64,000 bases of DNA, from NCBI GenBank assembly GCA_032622095.1, contig CP136063.1:219375982-219439981 (forward strand). Reading direction: 5' to 3'. The translations under genes and the position numbers were made by a program. The DNA comes from Siphonodentalium dalli. Lineage: Eukaryota > Mollusca > Scaphopoda > Gadilida > Siphonodentaliidae. Of the stretch, positions 12,193 to 23,130 are shown in pieces. Each line of letters opens with the position of its first letter. The stretch's first letter is position 1. The notes beneath the pieces are model-generated. The model had not been told where the DNA came from and searched no databases. It saw only the letters and a list, made by a program, of their open reading frames with translations.

Positions 12193-12863
12193 GTAAATGA
12201 CATTTAACCTGAGTATATTCCAATATAATTATCTAAATGACGACACGGACAGATAAGAGTCAGCCGGACAAGGAATGTCATAAATAAAATGATTCGAAAA
12301 TTATCAAAGTTCATCACACATCGCTAAAGTCCGCCTTGTTTAACCGTCAATCACATATTGCGGTAGCTGTTGGGTGCCATGAATGTCGCTGCAAGATTCA
12401 TTGATGTTGTGTTGGAACTCTCCCGCAGATTATGATCGGAATGGTGTGCAGCACGGCGCGCCGTTTAAAAGATCAAAATGCGCGCGAATAATATGCATTG
12501 AATAAAGGCTCTGTCTAAGATCAAAATGTTCGCAAAACGCACACAGGCCCCAATACACAAACTCTGAATAAAGGCTCCAGACGGGAGCATTCGGAGCCTG
12601 TTTCATCTGGTATCATATAATTTTACTCATTTGCCTAAACCTTCATCTGTTCGATACGCCCAATGTGGGTTTTAAATTTATCAATTTACGTTAACACAAA
12701 TATCTTTTAATTTGTAGTTGTCAGTACGCTATTTTTTATATTACGCCGGTAATCAAAAATCATTCAATTCATTTTTACCCTGTCCTGCAAGAGTAATTTG
12801 CCCATTCCAGCTAGCGTAGTGAATGGAATCACCCCAAGGTGTTATTTTGACATCCTTCGCTTA

Positions 12864-13008
12864 ATGAACTACTATACTGATAAGAATTTCGAATATGGTA
12901 CTGCGTCGTTAGAGCTACGGATAATGGCAAAACGACAAATGATAGAAATAACAAACTTTCCAATGACGTAGTACCCCTATTTGTAATTCTTATCAGTAGT
13001 AGTTCATA
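12864..13008. repeat. Palindromic element K
   Basis: The arms TGAACTACTATACTGATAAG and CTTATCAGTAGTAGTTCA form an inverted repeat at the two ends. The middle (GGCAAAACGACAAATGATAG) resembles about 680 in this window. Likely a small foldback element. Confidence 0.6.
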
Positions 13009-14080
13009 ATGCGAAATGTGTCATGTGTCATGTTGTGACGTCATGTTTATCGTTTGTGCATTTTCATTTCCCCAAAACCGTTGAGTGATAAAAAAAAACA
13101 AAACAACGCGAACATGACGTGTTGGTGTGACGCGTCTGGGCATGCTCGGCAAGTTTCCGGTGTTCAATTCGTCGATAGCACATCACGTGTTGGCAGTCTT
13201 CTGTCTCATAGCAACAACAACAAAAACGAAACAAGAAGGAAGAATCAACAATTTAATATTAAGCAGTAAGGGGAGATACACAGACAAAGCGTAGTAATAC
13301 TGAAATGGAAACTGTACAAAAATATAGTGCGGAATTTCAAAAGTTGAGGAGATCATTATGAAATAGATCCGGGTGTTTGTATATCTATAGCACACATTCC
13401 ATACGTTTGATTGCGGTTAGCTCATTGATCCCGGTCGACGTTTGGTCACTGTCGCCCACTGGCATAACATCAACATTACCATAGTGTTATCATTTGAGTA
13501 TTGTTTACACTGTAATTTACAATACGGTGCAGTTTTGAGTACGTTAATCGGCTGCGTGTGCTTTCTCGTGGTGTGATTCTATTAAAAATATTTTATCTTG
13601 ACAGTTTAATTATCCATCTGTATGTTTATTCAAAATGACGTCACTCGGAGTCCCGGTCATTTTTATAAAAGTCATATTGGATTCGAGTCCAATATGACTT
13701 TCGGGAGTCAAATGTGTCTTCTTCTCTGATTATCACGTGACGGCTTTTGCCCAATCAGAAATAGTGTTATTAAGGGATGGATAATAAATTATTGTATTGT
13801 TCAGCTGTATGTGGTACTAGGAATCAGAATGATAAAGTAGAGACGGCTCTGTCTCGACGGCACACATCACTGACAGAGCGATACAACGTAAATCATTAGG
13901 TTAATTAATGCTGTCTTACATGATTGTGCGTAAACTGTCTATGGCAGACTTTAGTCAAGATCCAGTGGCGGGATTTTTCGTCAGTTTTAATCGATTTACC
14001 CTACAACTCAATACACGATGATCTATATATCTAAGATAGTGTGACAGCTTACGGTCATAATGATGTATTATACTCATTAT
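13009..14080. other. No gene; hairpin at 13668-13701
   Basis: No exon was recognised. A perfect 14-bp stem (AAAGTCATATTGGA / TCCAATATGACTTT) with a 6-base loop lies at 13668-13701, with GAGTCCCGG and CGGGAGTC outside it. It could be the core of a degraded palindromic element. Confidence 0.4.
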
Positions 14081-14083
14081 ACT

Positions 14084-14493
14084 TTAATTTAAATTGCTCA
14101 TATGGTCCCCATACCATCAAGATACAACAACAATATTTCTTCAAAATATGGTTTAGTTATCAGAATCGATTTATTGCAACAAAATACTACTAACCACAGT
14201 CAACGATGGTATCAAATTTCCCAAAACTTGTTATTTATCGACATTTTGTTCAACAAAATATGGCGTTTTATCGCTAAAGTATCACGAAATTTGACTGTAT
14301 TACCACTTGATTTTAGAGTTATCCATCTTCAACAGCAATTTTGTCCGAGACCCTCCGTTTGACAACGTGTTTTTGGGCCACATTTTATTACACATCTCGA
14401 GAAATAACAAACTTCAAAAATCGATATCTGATTTTATGAAAAAGCCAAAGATATAGTAATTTAGGAGCGTCTGATCAGATTGGGTACCTTTAA
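14084..14493 (+). mobile_element. Family D element, copy 2
   Basis: It is collinear with 5807-6262 (CAAGATACAACAACAA, ATCGATTTATTGCAAC, TTCAACAAAATATGGC, GAGAAATAACAAACTTC). The right end is GGGTACCT followed by TTAA (14490-14493). The left terminus is degraded near TTAA at 14089. A segment before the right end is shorter than in copy 1. Confidence 0.7.
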
Positions 14494-14529
14494 TGTACAC
14501 TGTCACTTCGCGATATCAAAGGAGGTCGT

Positions 14530-14704
14530 ATTCCTGTAAACATATATAAGAGAATGCATTGGCCTAACAATATTTACCTTGATCTTGTAAGCCAGTGCAT
14601 GTTCTTATATAGCGAGGCTCCCTGTGTGCGACTCGCATATATATGATAATGCACTGGCACATGATCTTTAATGCTGCACTAGCGCAGCTCCCGTCATGAA
14701 AGGG
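14530..14704. mobile_element. Decayed family A-like hairpin element
   Basis: It has AAGAGAATGCATTGGCCTAA and a degenerate second palindrome (GCCAGTGCATGTTCTTATAT ... GCACTGGC). It ends GCTCCCGTCATGAAAGGG before TTAA (14705-14708). The same GCTCCCGTCATGAAA end closes the A-like copy at 22166-22279, so these two form a subfamily with a different right end. Confidence 0.65.
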
Positions 14705-14956
14705 TTAAACTTTTCGCAAGTCGTTGCGGAATAATCCAATAAGTCTTGCTTGTGTGGTTGAGCAAATTTAATACAGCTTAATGGCGTCTTTCTAATGAAA
14801 GTAAATTATATAATTATGTTCCCGAATATTATGAAGTAAAGATTCTCTACGAAGATCCTTTCAGTTGAGAAATTTGTAAATATAACATATAAGATTGTTT
14901 CTTTTTCGAAGTATATGTACACTTAACGCATAAAAGTTTGTGAATGTATCCATTAA

Positions 14957-15347
14957 CCCTTTACCCAACAAACCGGCCAAAACCGGCCAAATAAAGCTTC
15001 AACAGACTAAAATATCTTCGGTCTGTCTCAATAAAACCATACAAATATGGGTATCATTGGAACCGGCTCCTTGACCACATTGTGATAGTTACAGTTATGC
15101 CCTGTGCCAATGCATTCTCTTATATATGCGAGTCGACCATAGGTCGCCTCGCATATATAAGAGAATGCATTGGCCTAAAAAAAATCTTTTTTTAACACTT
15201 TTTACCATTTTTCTTACATTCTTTAACAATTTTATCATTTTTAATGTGTTAAGCCAATGCATTCTCTTATATATGCGAGGCGACCTATGGTCGACTCGCA
15301 TATATAAGAGAATGCATTGGCACAGGGCCCTTCTGTTGGGTAAAGGG
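14957..15347. mobile_element. Family A twin-hairpin MITE, complete copy
   Basis: TTAA (14953-14956 and 15348-15351) flanks inverted ends CCCTTTACCCAACA and TGTTGGGTAAAGGG. Inside are a segment with AACCGGCCAAAACCGGCC, then two 67-bp palindromes in opposite orientation (about 15107-15173 and 15254-15320) separated by a T-rich spacer. No protein is encoded. TTAA duplication and a CCC start are typical of piggyBac termini, so piggyBac mobilisation is inferred. Confidence 0.9.
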
Positions 15348-15574
15348 TTAACAACGGGTTAGTGATGGTATTTCGAAAATGACCATCCATTTGGCACCAC
15401 TGTGCTTGATATTTATACACAGCTTGATATTTATACACAACAGTAATAAATCTTTGGACGGATGAGTTAAAGGTGACGATCACATGGCATTTAACCATAC
15501 ATAGTGGCGATCACATGGCATATATTCATACATAATCAGCTTAGGACTGCCATACACCTTAGGTATATACTTAA

Positions 15575-15942
15575 AGACATATTATGTACTTGTTCGGGTG
15601 TATGAGACTGATAAGTTAGTATTCAGGTGCCATGCCAACTGGAGGAATGTACCATTCTTCTAACATTGCCGAAAATATAAAACAAATCGATCGTATCACT
15701 CCATAGAAACCATCATCTGAATTATGCTCAATTGTAAATATTTACTACTCGATTCGGGACGCATCTATCGGCGATAAACTAACGAAAACGATTTCGCCAT
15801 CGACAGTCACTGCATTTAATTAATATATAAGAATGACGGTGTGTGTTGTCAATGTAGATATAATATTTGTAATAATAACTGTTTTGAACAAGAATATTCT
15901 CCATTTCTATTTGATCACCCTACCGGAGTGTTTCACATCACT
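15575..15942 (-). mobile_element. Family B TTAA-flanked MITE, reverse copy
   Basis: TTAA at 15571-15574 and 15943-15946. It is reverse-complementary to the B copies at 25911, 45534 and 49848, with one end AGACATATTATG and the other CCGGAGTGTTTCACATCACT. Non-coding. Ends carry only a short, imperfect inverted repeat (AAAGN-NAT). Confidence 0.8.
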
Positions 15943-15946
15943 TTAA

Positions 15947-16640
15947 GAAATGGACGATGATATGGATGCAAATTGGTTTGACATTTTGTGTGGAGCGCAA
16001 AAAAATCAACATCCATTACTTATATTTAAACTCAACCGAGTCAACTGGCAGATTAAAAGAGCATTAAGCTCCCATTTCCAACGTTATTACCGTGACTCGG
16101 TGTAAGTTGCGTCTACACATAAATGGAAGCAGTTTGGGTCTGCGCGCGCGTCATGTGACCTAATGTCGACCAACAAATGTCATGCATTCATATTCCGCAA
16201 CGCGAATGTATGTGTGATTGTAAATATAAGTACACGTGTATCGTTTTAACAATCGTATTATTTTGTTTTAATTGGCACTTAATTTAGTGGACTAATTTAT
16301 ATATATGGATCCTCAGTCACATGTATTTTTGACACGCCTTGAGCAATATGAACGGCTCGGCCATTTCAGATTTCACATGGAAATAACTTTTCCCATAAAA
16401 ATACACTATATATGTCGGACCAATTACTGCTATGTATTACTATCTATCACTATTTAATGCATGCTAAAGTTTTACAGCCATGCAACGACTAAATTCTGCT
16501 CCATTCACAGCTCTGCGTCAACGAGTTAATGTCATCCATCTCCTTATTACCAGGACCGCGCATTGTAGCATTGTGCAAATATGGTTTCTACTTATGGAAG
16601 AGGTTATTTTTCTCGCGAAGCGGAAATGACCAACTCGCTG
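15947..16640. other. No gene recognised
   Basis: AT-rich sequence with no motif-bearing frame, palindrome or array that I could defend. Confidence 0.4.
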
Positions 16641-16644
16641 AGAA

Positions 16645-16820
16645 TGATGCCATGTGAATACCACCTTGGACTATCAGGGAACCATTCTACCAGCTACAAC
16701 AACGATGCCATGTGGTCACCACCTTGGACTATCAGGGAACCATCCTACCAGCTTTAACAACGATGCCATGTGAACACCACCTTGGCAATCAGGGAACCAT
16801 CCTACCAGCTACAACAATGA
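16645..16820 (+). repeat. 57-bp tandem repeat, 3 copies
   Basis: Units contain GATGCCATGTG, ACCACCTTGG, CTATCAGGGAACCAT and CTACCAGCT.CAACAA. Copies differ by point changes and a short deletion in the third. A plus frame through it (16712-16915) is a by-product. From 16820 to 17560 I see no feature. Confidence 0.8.
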
Positions 16821-17562
16821 ACCCGATGTATTTATTAGTTTATAGATCACAGACCTGTGGCTTCGTCGCGCCACATTCCAATGACATATATGGCAAAAAT
16901 CAACCATGCACCTAACACACATAATCATTGTTATTTTAAAAAACCAAACCAAGGTGTTGTTTTGGAAGCTTTGTATTTCTCTGCGATTGCGGAAATCTCG
17001 TGAATAAATAAATAGAAAATTGATATATAACGGCGTGTGTTTGTCGAAATTATGGCTCGTGGATAAATTAAAAAACCTTGGATGAAAACGTATTACTTTA
17101 TTCATCGAAGTGTCAAGATGGCGATGTTCTATTTTAGAACTATCGTTGCTGTAACTAGCTGGATGGAACCCCTATAATGCAATATTGATAGATCATAAAC
17201 ATATAAAATAAAACAATAAAAAGTTTGTCGACGTTTGTGCCCGTTTATAGACACGAGTTCAGCAGTATAGTGAAACTGGACGGATATTATCATCAGCACC
17301 ATGTTCCTGTCTGAGTATACAGTTCGTATCAGTCATCATTAAATCAGCAGCTCACTTATCTGCAATAGATATCCATTATGAAATCAAAGCCACACGGCGG
17401 GTTTTAATACTATTTTTTAATATTTCATTTAGATTCGGGGATAAGAATATAAATACACAAACATCTACCATATCCGGCGTTTTATTGGCCTATAAAATGT
17501 GTACGAAGTGATATAAATTATCGCCTCGGAATCCAGAGGGTTTCCGTTGAGGGAAGTGTCCG

Positions 17563-17860
17563 CCTTGAAATTTCCAACTGCACCCCCAACCCAATGAACC
17601 ACCACCTCCCCAACCCCGTGAACCACCCCCTCCCCACCAATGAACCAGATATAAATGCATGCAAGGTTCACGAAAATACATTTCAACCTGACACCCCTCT
17701 AAGGTTGGACAATTTCCAACTTATATCAATTTCAGACCAAATATATATTTATGCTGCTGTGGACATGGTGTCAAATTTCCAACAAATTTTGTGAGAGACA
17801 TGACATTTCCAACTGTTGACATTTGTCTGACCAAAGTTGACGTCCCACAAACTACCAATC
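17563..17860. repeat. Family C-related repeat
   Basis: It contains CCTTGAAATTTCCAACTG, CACCCCTCTAAGGTTGGA, TTGGAAA/TTTCCAA words and GACATTTCCAACTGTTGACA, ending GTTGACGTCCCAC. It has the C-family vocabulary in reverse orientation, with C-rich blocks in place of a single poly-C run. Confidence 0.5.
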
Positions 17861-18249
17861 ACCACGTCACTTCTCGCTATATGTACAGGTATCAAGTGAA
17901 TTTCGAATTCAAGAATAGCAACGAATTAATAAAAAAAAAAGCCAGTGGACGTATGAAACATTCAAGAACCGTTAAACTTTAAAATATTTTAACAATGGCT
18001 GCGCTGGTGCTCGCAAAACGATAGAAATAGCCATCTTGATTAGTTTTCAACAACCAAAACTCCCATTATAAAATATTTTATGTTTTTGAATACTTTATAC
18101 ATGCACATACAAATTAAATGGCTTTTCCTCGATTAGTTCAGATAAGTAAAACACCGGGAAAATGACAACTTTAGATTAGCGGTACCCACCAATATCATAT
18201 AAATTTAGCAGGACACTTGACCAGGATTGATAACCCTATGATATTGGTG

Positions 18250-19275
18250 GCCGCTTATTTGAGTTTGGTGGGATGCTGGGACAAATCCTCGTATGTGTAT
18301 GAGAAACGTGGGATACTGTGAGAAATCCTAGTATGTGTATGAGAAACGTGGGATACTGTGACAAATCCTAGTATGTGTATGGGAAACATGGGATACTGTG
18401 AGAAATCCTAGTATGTGTGTGAACAACCTGGGATACTTTGAGAAATCCTAGTATGTATATGGGGAACATGGGATACTGTGAGAAATCGTTACATGTGTAT
18501 GGAAACTTGGGATACTGTATGTGTATGTGTGTACTAGTATGTGAATGGGGACTCTGGGATACTGTTACAAATCCTAGTATGTGTATGGAAACTTGGGATA
18601 CTGTGAGAAATCCTAGTATGTGTATGAGAAACGTGGGATACTGTGAGGAATCCTAGTATGTGTATGGGGGACCTGGGTACTGTGCTAAATCCTTGTATGT
18701 GTATGGGAACTTGGGATACTGTGAGAAATCGTTATATGTGTATGGAAACTTGGGATACTGTGAGAAATCCTAGTTTGTGTATGAGAAACGTGGGTTACTG
18801 TGAAAAATCCTTGTATGTGTATGGGAGCTTGTAATGGTGTTACAAATCTTTGTATGTGTGTGGGAACTTGTAATACTATGACAAATCCTATTATGTACAT
18901 GGGAATCGTGGGATACTGTGACAAATCCTTTCATACATTTCCACACAGCCCGTAAATTTTGCACCAATAGTATTTTTATTATAAGGATATTGTTGTCAAT
19001 ATATGTTTAGCCGTTTTGCTTTTCACTAATCTCCTTTCTAAAAGGCCTTCTGGATCACGTGCCAGTGCATTACTCTGACTTTGTCATCCTAGTGTGATAG
19101 GTGTGGTGTTTTGTGTATGCTTACCCTGGCAGTCGATTTACCTGGTCACACACACATTTTACTTACCTATAAAAACACTCTCAGTAGTTTGGTAACTACG
19201 TCTCTTCCGTGTGTAGAGAAGGTTTCGCAGCTGCCCCGGGTGCTATGGCTGCCCTAGGTGTGCGCGTCTCTGGCC
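18250..19275 (+). mobile_element. Family F transposon-like unit, copy with expanded 40-bp seed
   Basis: A 40-bp array (18288-18945) is followed by flank words ACATTTCCACACAGCCCGT, ATATGTTTAGCCGTTTTGC and GCATTACTCTGACTTTGTCA. The same flanks follow the array at 55440-55600 (CATTTCTACATAGCCCGTGC, TTTTTAGCCGTTT) and occur at 59960-60090. Conserved flanks with a tandem core recall the pearl-type and Helitron-like elements of bivalves. That comparison is architectural only; no Rep/helicase is present. Confidence 0.55.
18288..18945 (+). repeat. 40-bp tandem array, about 16 copies
   Basis: The unit is GTGGGATACTGTGAGAAATC plus CTAGTATGTGTATGAGAAAC, with strong drift between copies and occasional insertions (for example 18520-18550). 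A single copy of the same unit (GTACTGTGACAAATCCTAAT) lies at 55446 in the other F element. Confidence 0.92.
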
Positions 19276-19305
19276 TAGATGAGATTAGATTAGATTAGAT
19301 TTTAA

Positions 19306-19710
19306 GAGGGATATAAAGTGGCAATATTGAATGGGGAATTCTATGTTAATTTTGGGGGAAAGATTAACCAATCCTCATAAAGTGCTGGTGATCAAACCTT
19401 TTTGGAAAGTTTGAATACTTATCTAGTGACAACGCGAAGCGGAATTTTTATTTTCAGCCCAGGTTGGATATTATCGGGACATTTATTAAAAAGTAGGTCA
19501 TAATTGTATGTAATTTTTTTTTAATATTTCCATCAAATGTCACAAAACAAAACATAAAATGAAAAATCTGCTTAGTGTTGTCACTAAATATATGATCAAA
19601 CAATCCAACAAGACATGAAGCATTATTCTACGGTTTGTAAATATTGAGTAATCCTGTCTTGAAAATTAACACTGAATTCCCAATTTAAATGTTTCCACTT
19701 TACCTCCCTC
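19306..19710 (+). mobile_element. Family G TIR element, copy 1
   Basis: The ends GAGGGATATAAAGTGGCAAT and TTTCCACTTTACCTCCCTC are inverted repeats continuing inward (AATGGGGAATT / AATTCCCAATT). Left flank is TTAA (19302-19305), right flank TGAA, one base from TTAA. The body matches 45508-46229 in reverse (shared ATCTAGTGACAACGC, TACGGTTTGTAAATATTGAG). No coding frame. Confidence 0.75.
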
Positions 19711-20695
19711 TGAACAACATCTATACATGTACATATATGTATACACATTTTACAGAATCAGTTCCAGGCAATATACATATGCATACATCTAACTAGTCAA
19801 ACCAAATTAAATTTAATTTGAGAAATGAAGATTCTGTGTTGTTTCAGTGGCTTTGCAGCAACCACAAATGACAAACCGCAGCGAATGCGTTGGTTATTAG
19901 GAAACTGTACATAATGACGTCATGTGGTATTCCAATATGCCATAAAGGCGAATTTTGTCCAGCTCTTTCGCGATCCAGAAAAGTGCGGTTAAAAATTGCG
20001 TCACTTCCGGTCATGTATTTCTATCGAATTGATACCCCTCTTGGAGCAATTGATCGAGGTGAGGAAAGTTTCGTCTCATCTGTTTTGAATCGATTACTGA
20101 CTGGAACAAATGGCCTCTAACTTTCTATTTCACTCAGGTTTCAACTGAACAACCAGTTAGTGGATACGATATCACTATGAAACAATGGATTTGCAGTCTT
20201 TCGACAAGAAACTTCGAAAGTGCGATGCTATCAAAATCCGATGGACAGATGGAATCATGGATGCAAGATTCAACTGAAAGATTGTGAATTTATTATTGTC
20301 TCTATGGACGACTCTGCCTCCATCTCGATTGAACGCTTTGAAAGTGGCGCAGATGCGCTGCATGAACCAGAACAATATATATTGCTTATATTGTTGCAAA
20401 TGACCGTTGTCCGATTTCTGGAAGAAACTTAAGTTTAAAATCGGAATGATCACCACCCTTGCGCTCGTATACTGTTGTGGAGTGATTGTTTAAATATGTA
20501 TTTAATTTACATAATATGTTTCCCAAATCCCAATCGTTCCTACTCCTACAAGTTTAACACGAGTTGAGGAGAAAAGGTCAAATTAAAAACTGGTAAATTT
20601 TCAGCAGGAAGAAAATGTCCAGATTACCTGACCACAGGAGTTTGTCTAAATGATAATAAATAACAATAAATATATAATATAGATAATACATATAT
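19711..20695. other. No gene recognised
   Basis: Overlapping opposite-strand frames at 20175-20456 and a plus frame at 19890-20120 show no domain. I would not annotate them without expression data. Confidence 0.4.
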
Positions 20696-20700
20696 ATGAT

Positions 20701-21049
20701 ACTAGCTGATGTGCCCGACTTCGTCCGGGATATGTTGGGATTTCTATATGAGCGAGGTCAAGGTCAATGCCAAGGACACGGTCGCACGTGAAATTGGATC
20801 CACCCATATTGTGCCCGGGATCAAAGTAGACCTACATACCAAATTTGAGTCGGATAGGTCGAGGTCCAGAAACATGCCTATATGAGCGACGTCAATGTGA
20901 TGGACACGGTCGCACGTGAAATTGGACCCGCCCATGTTGTTCCCCGGATCAAAGTAGACCTACACATCAAATTTGAGTCGAATCGGTAGAGCAGTTTTCG
21001 AGTCTATAACACATACATACATACATACATACATACATACATACATGCA

Positions 21050-21083
<34 letters not shown>

Positions 21084-21135
21084 CATACATACACACATAT
21101 ACATACATACATACAGACAGACAGAAGTTCCAAAA
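20701..21135 (+). repeat. Retroposon-like repeat with duplicated core and (CATA)n tail
   Basis: It begins ACTAGCTGATGTGCCCGACT. A segment of about 140 bp is repeated twice (CACGGTCGCACGTGAAATTG at 20776 and 20907; CAAAGTAGACCTACA after each). It ends GAGCAGTTTTCGAGTCTATAAC followed by (CATA)n at 21009-21115 and a short CAGA run. A 3' simple-repeat tail is typical of non-LTR retroposons or SINEs; the family is not identified. Confidence 0.6.
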
Positions 21136-21554
21136 TATATAATAAAGTAAAGGATTGCAATTAGAGGATTAGCTATTTGACATTCATTTTTATTTATAAT
21201 TATTTGACTCGAAAATAGGAAACGGTAAACACATTATCGATCTCCAGATACATTGATATTATGACTATTATACATCAATCTGACAACCTGTGATTTACAT
21301 TTAGCATCGCATTGACTATTTCACCTTATGTTCTCTTTATATCCCGCGAAGCCAGGTTTAATTTGCGATACGATATTGTGTCTTCGGATCGGATTGAACA
21401 AGAACGGCAGTAAGTAGCATATTGCCATACTATTGTGCCAACGACCTTTCTTCTATCGCTTAAGATATCGTTATAAAAGGAGAAAAAAAATATAAAATTA
21501 TATAATATTACACAATTGTTTCTAGCATTGCAGTGTTCCTGTTGTTTCATATTT

Positions 21555-21650
21555 ACAAATCATATACGTTCCATAGGCATCGCGTTAACGTCACATGGCG
21601 TTTGCAAATCATATACGTTCCATACCCATTCCGTTAACGTCACACGGCGT
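21555..21650 (+). repeat. 48-bp tandem duplication
   Basis: Two copies of CAAATCATATACGTTCCATA followed by GCGTTAACGTCACA or CCGTTAACGTCACA. Point differences only. Surrounding 21135-21555 and 21660-21900 show no gene. Confidence 0.75.
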
Positions 21651-21914
21651 AAATGACGTTCTCTTCATCCAATGAACCGGAAATAAAATAAAAGCATCAT
21701 CACACATGAAAACAACAAGCCTGAATAAACCTTGTAAGTCTATTTTTTACATACACGGTTCTAGGACGGGTGGCGTGTAATAAACACAGAACGGCACGTG
21801 TGTTAACGGGCTTGTTGATACGACACGTGTGCCATCACGGAAGGCTAGAACTTGAGGCTGCGTCTCTTGTCTATCTTTCCACGCTAGCACTCGTGTCGTC
21901 GTATCAACAAGAGA

Positions 21915-22279
21915 GAGATATAACAATTTTTGTCATTTTTTTATAATATTTTCTTACATTCTATAACAATTTTTATCATTTTTTTTATATTCTTTAACAA
22001 TTTTATCGTTTTTATCATTTTTAATTACTTTCTTTAACAATTTTATCATTTTTTCTTACATTTTTTATCAATTTTTATCAGTTTTTCTTACATTCTTTAA
22101 CAACTTTTATCATTATTTCTTACATTCTTTAAAAGATTCAAAAAAATAATATAACTTTTTTTAGGCCAATGCATTTTCTTATAATTGCGAGGCAACCTAT
22201 GGTCGACTCGCATATATAAGAAAATACATTGGCACAGGGTTTTCGCAAAAAATTAGGAAGCTCCCGTCATGAAATGGTT
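21915..22279. mobile_element. Family A remnant with expanded T-rich spacer
   Basis: 21925-22150 repeats the word CATTCTTTAACAATTTTATC about seven times with drift; this word is the spacer between the two hairpins in complete A copies. One A palindrome follows (22166-22232), then GGCACAGGG and GCTCCCGTCATGAAATGG before TTAA. Only one hairpin remains; the other appears replaced by the spacer array. Confidence 0.7.
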
Positions 22280-23130
22280 AACACACTCGTGTCGTGTTGA
22301 GTATTTATTTATTATTATTTACCTGTGACGTAAGACATCACGTCGGGAGTTTAGCATCTCTAGCTGCCGACGTCTCTCTTCTCGTTTCTTCGCCGCTGAC
22401 TCTTGTAGTTCGTGTATTAAATGCTCAGATTCTTTATGGTGGTCCTGAACCTAAAATCATGAACCTAATTAGATAACCGCCCGGGGAGTTGTCGATAGTG
22501 TATGTCAGGGTGTCTCACTCCTAACGACAAGCCAGGTTTAAAAATAAAACAAAATAGAGAGCCAAAGCCATGGAAATTCAAATGTGTTTTCATACTTCAA
22601 TGTTTTGTTTTCAACATCTAGAGTTTTTTCGAGGTAGAAACGCAAACACGCAGTCTCTTTGAAACACCGACGAAAACCCTATATCGGATGTACGTCACGA
22701 GAACTCTCTCGTAAAATTAGGATCTCTTTTGAAGGGTTTCCCTCCATTTCATTAGAGAGTGGCGCACACTACGCGCGATTTCATTGGTTTATGACATAAC
22801 GTATCACTTCACAGATCTGAGGTCAATGACACGTTGACAATTTTCCCACGCATTGTCAAACTCAATTATTGTTGGAATACAGGCCATATATCCATAACTC
22901 ATTTTACTCATCGTATAGGCGACATCATCTTCGAGTTTTTATCAGTTTACGATATTCATGACTATTATTCTTTCTCATCTAATTATATAGTTGTATGTAT
23001 AACTATTACTAAATACTACGATTCTCACAAACATTTACTACGCCAGGTATGCACTCCATATGAGGAAACGGTTTATTACGTCATGTTGTGAATGCCGCGC
23101 CGTCGTAGAATTGAAATATAATGGACACTT
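22280..23130. other. No gene recognised
   Basis: Plus frames at 22294 and 22834 (60 and 85 codons) show no motif. No array or palindrome was noticed. Confidence 0.35.

Noticed and set aside
15095-15362. Frames through the A hairpins (HRSPRIYKRMHW-type peptides) recurring at several loci
   Set aside because: Identical peptides on both strands result from the palindromes; recurrence reflects transposon copies.
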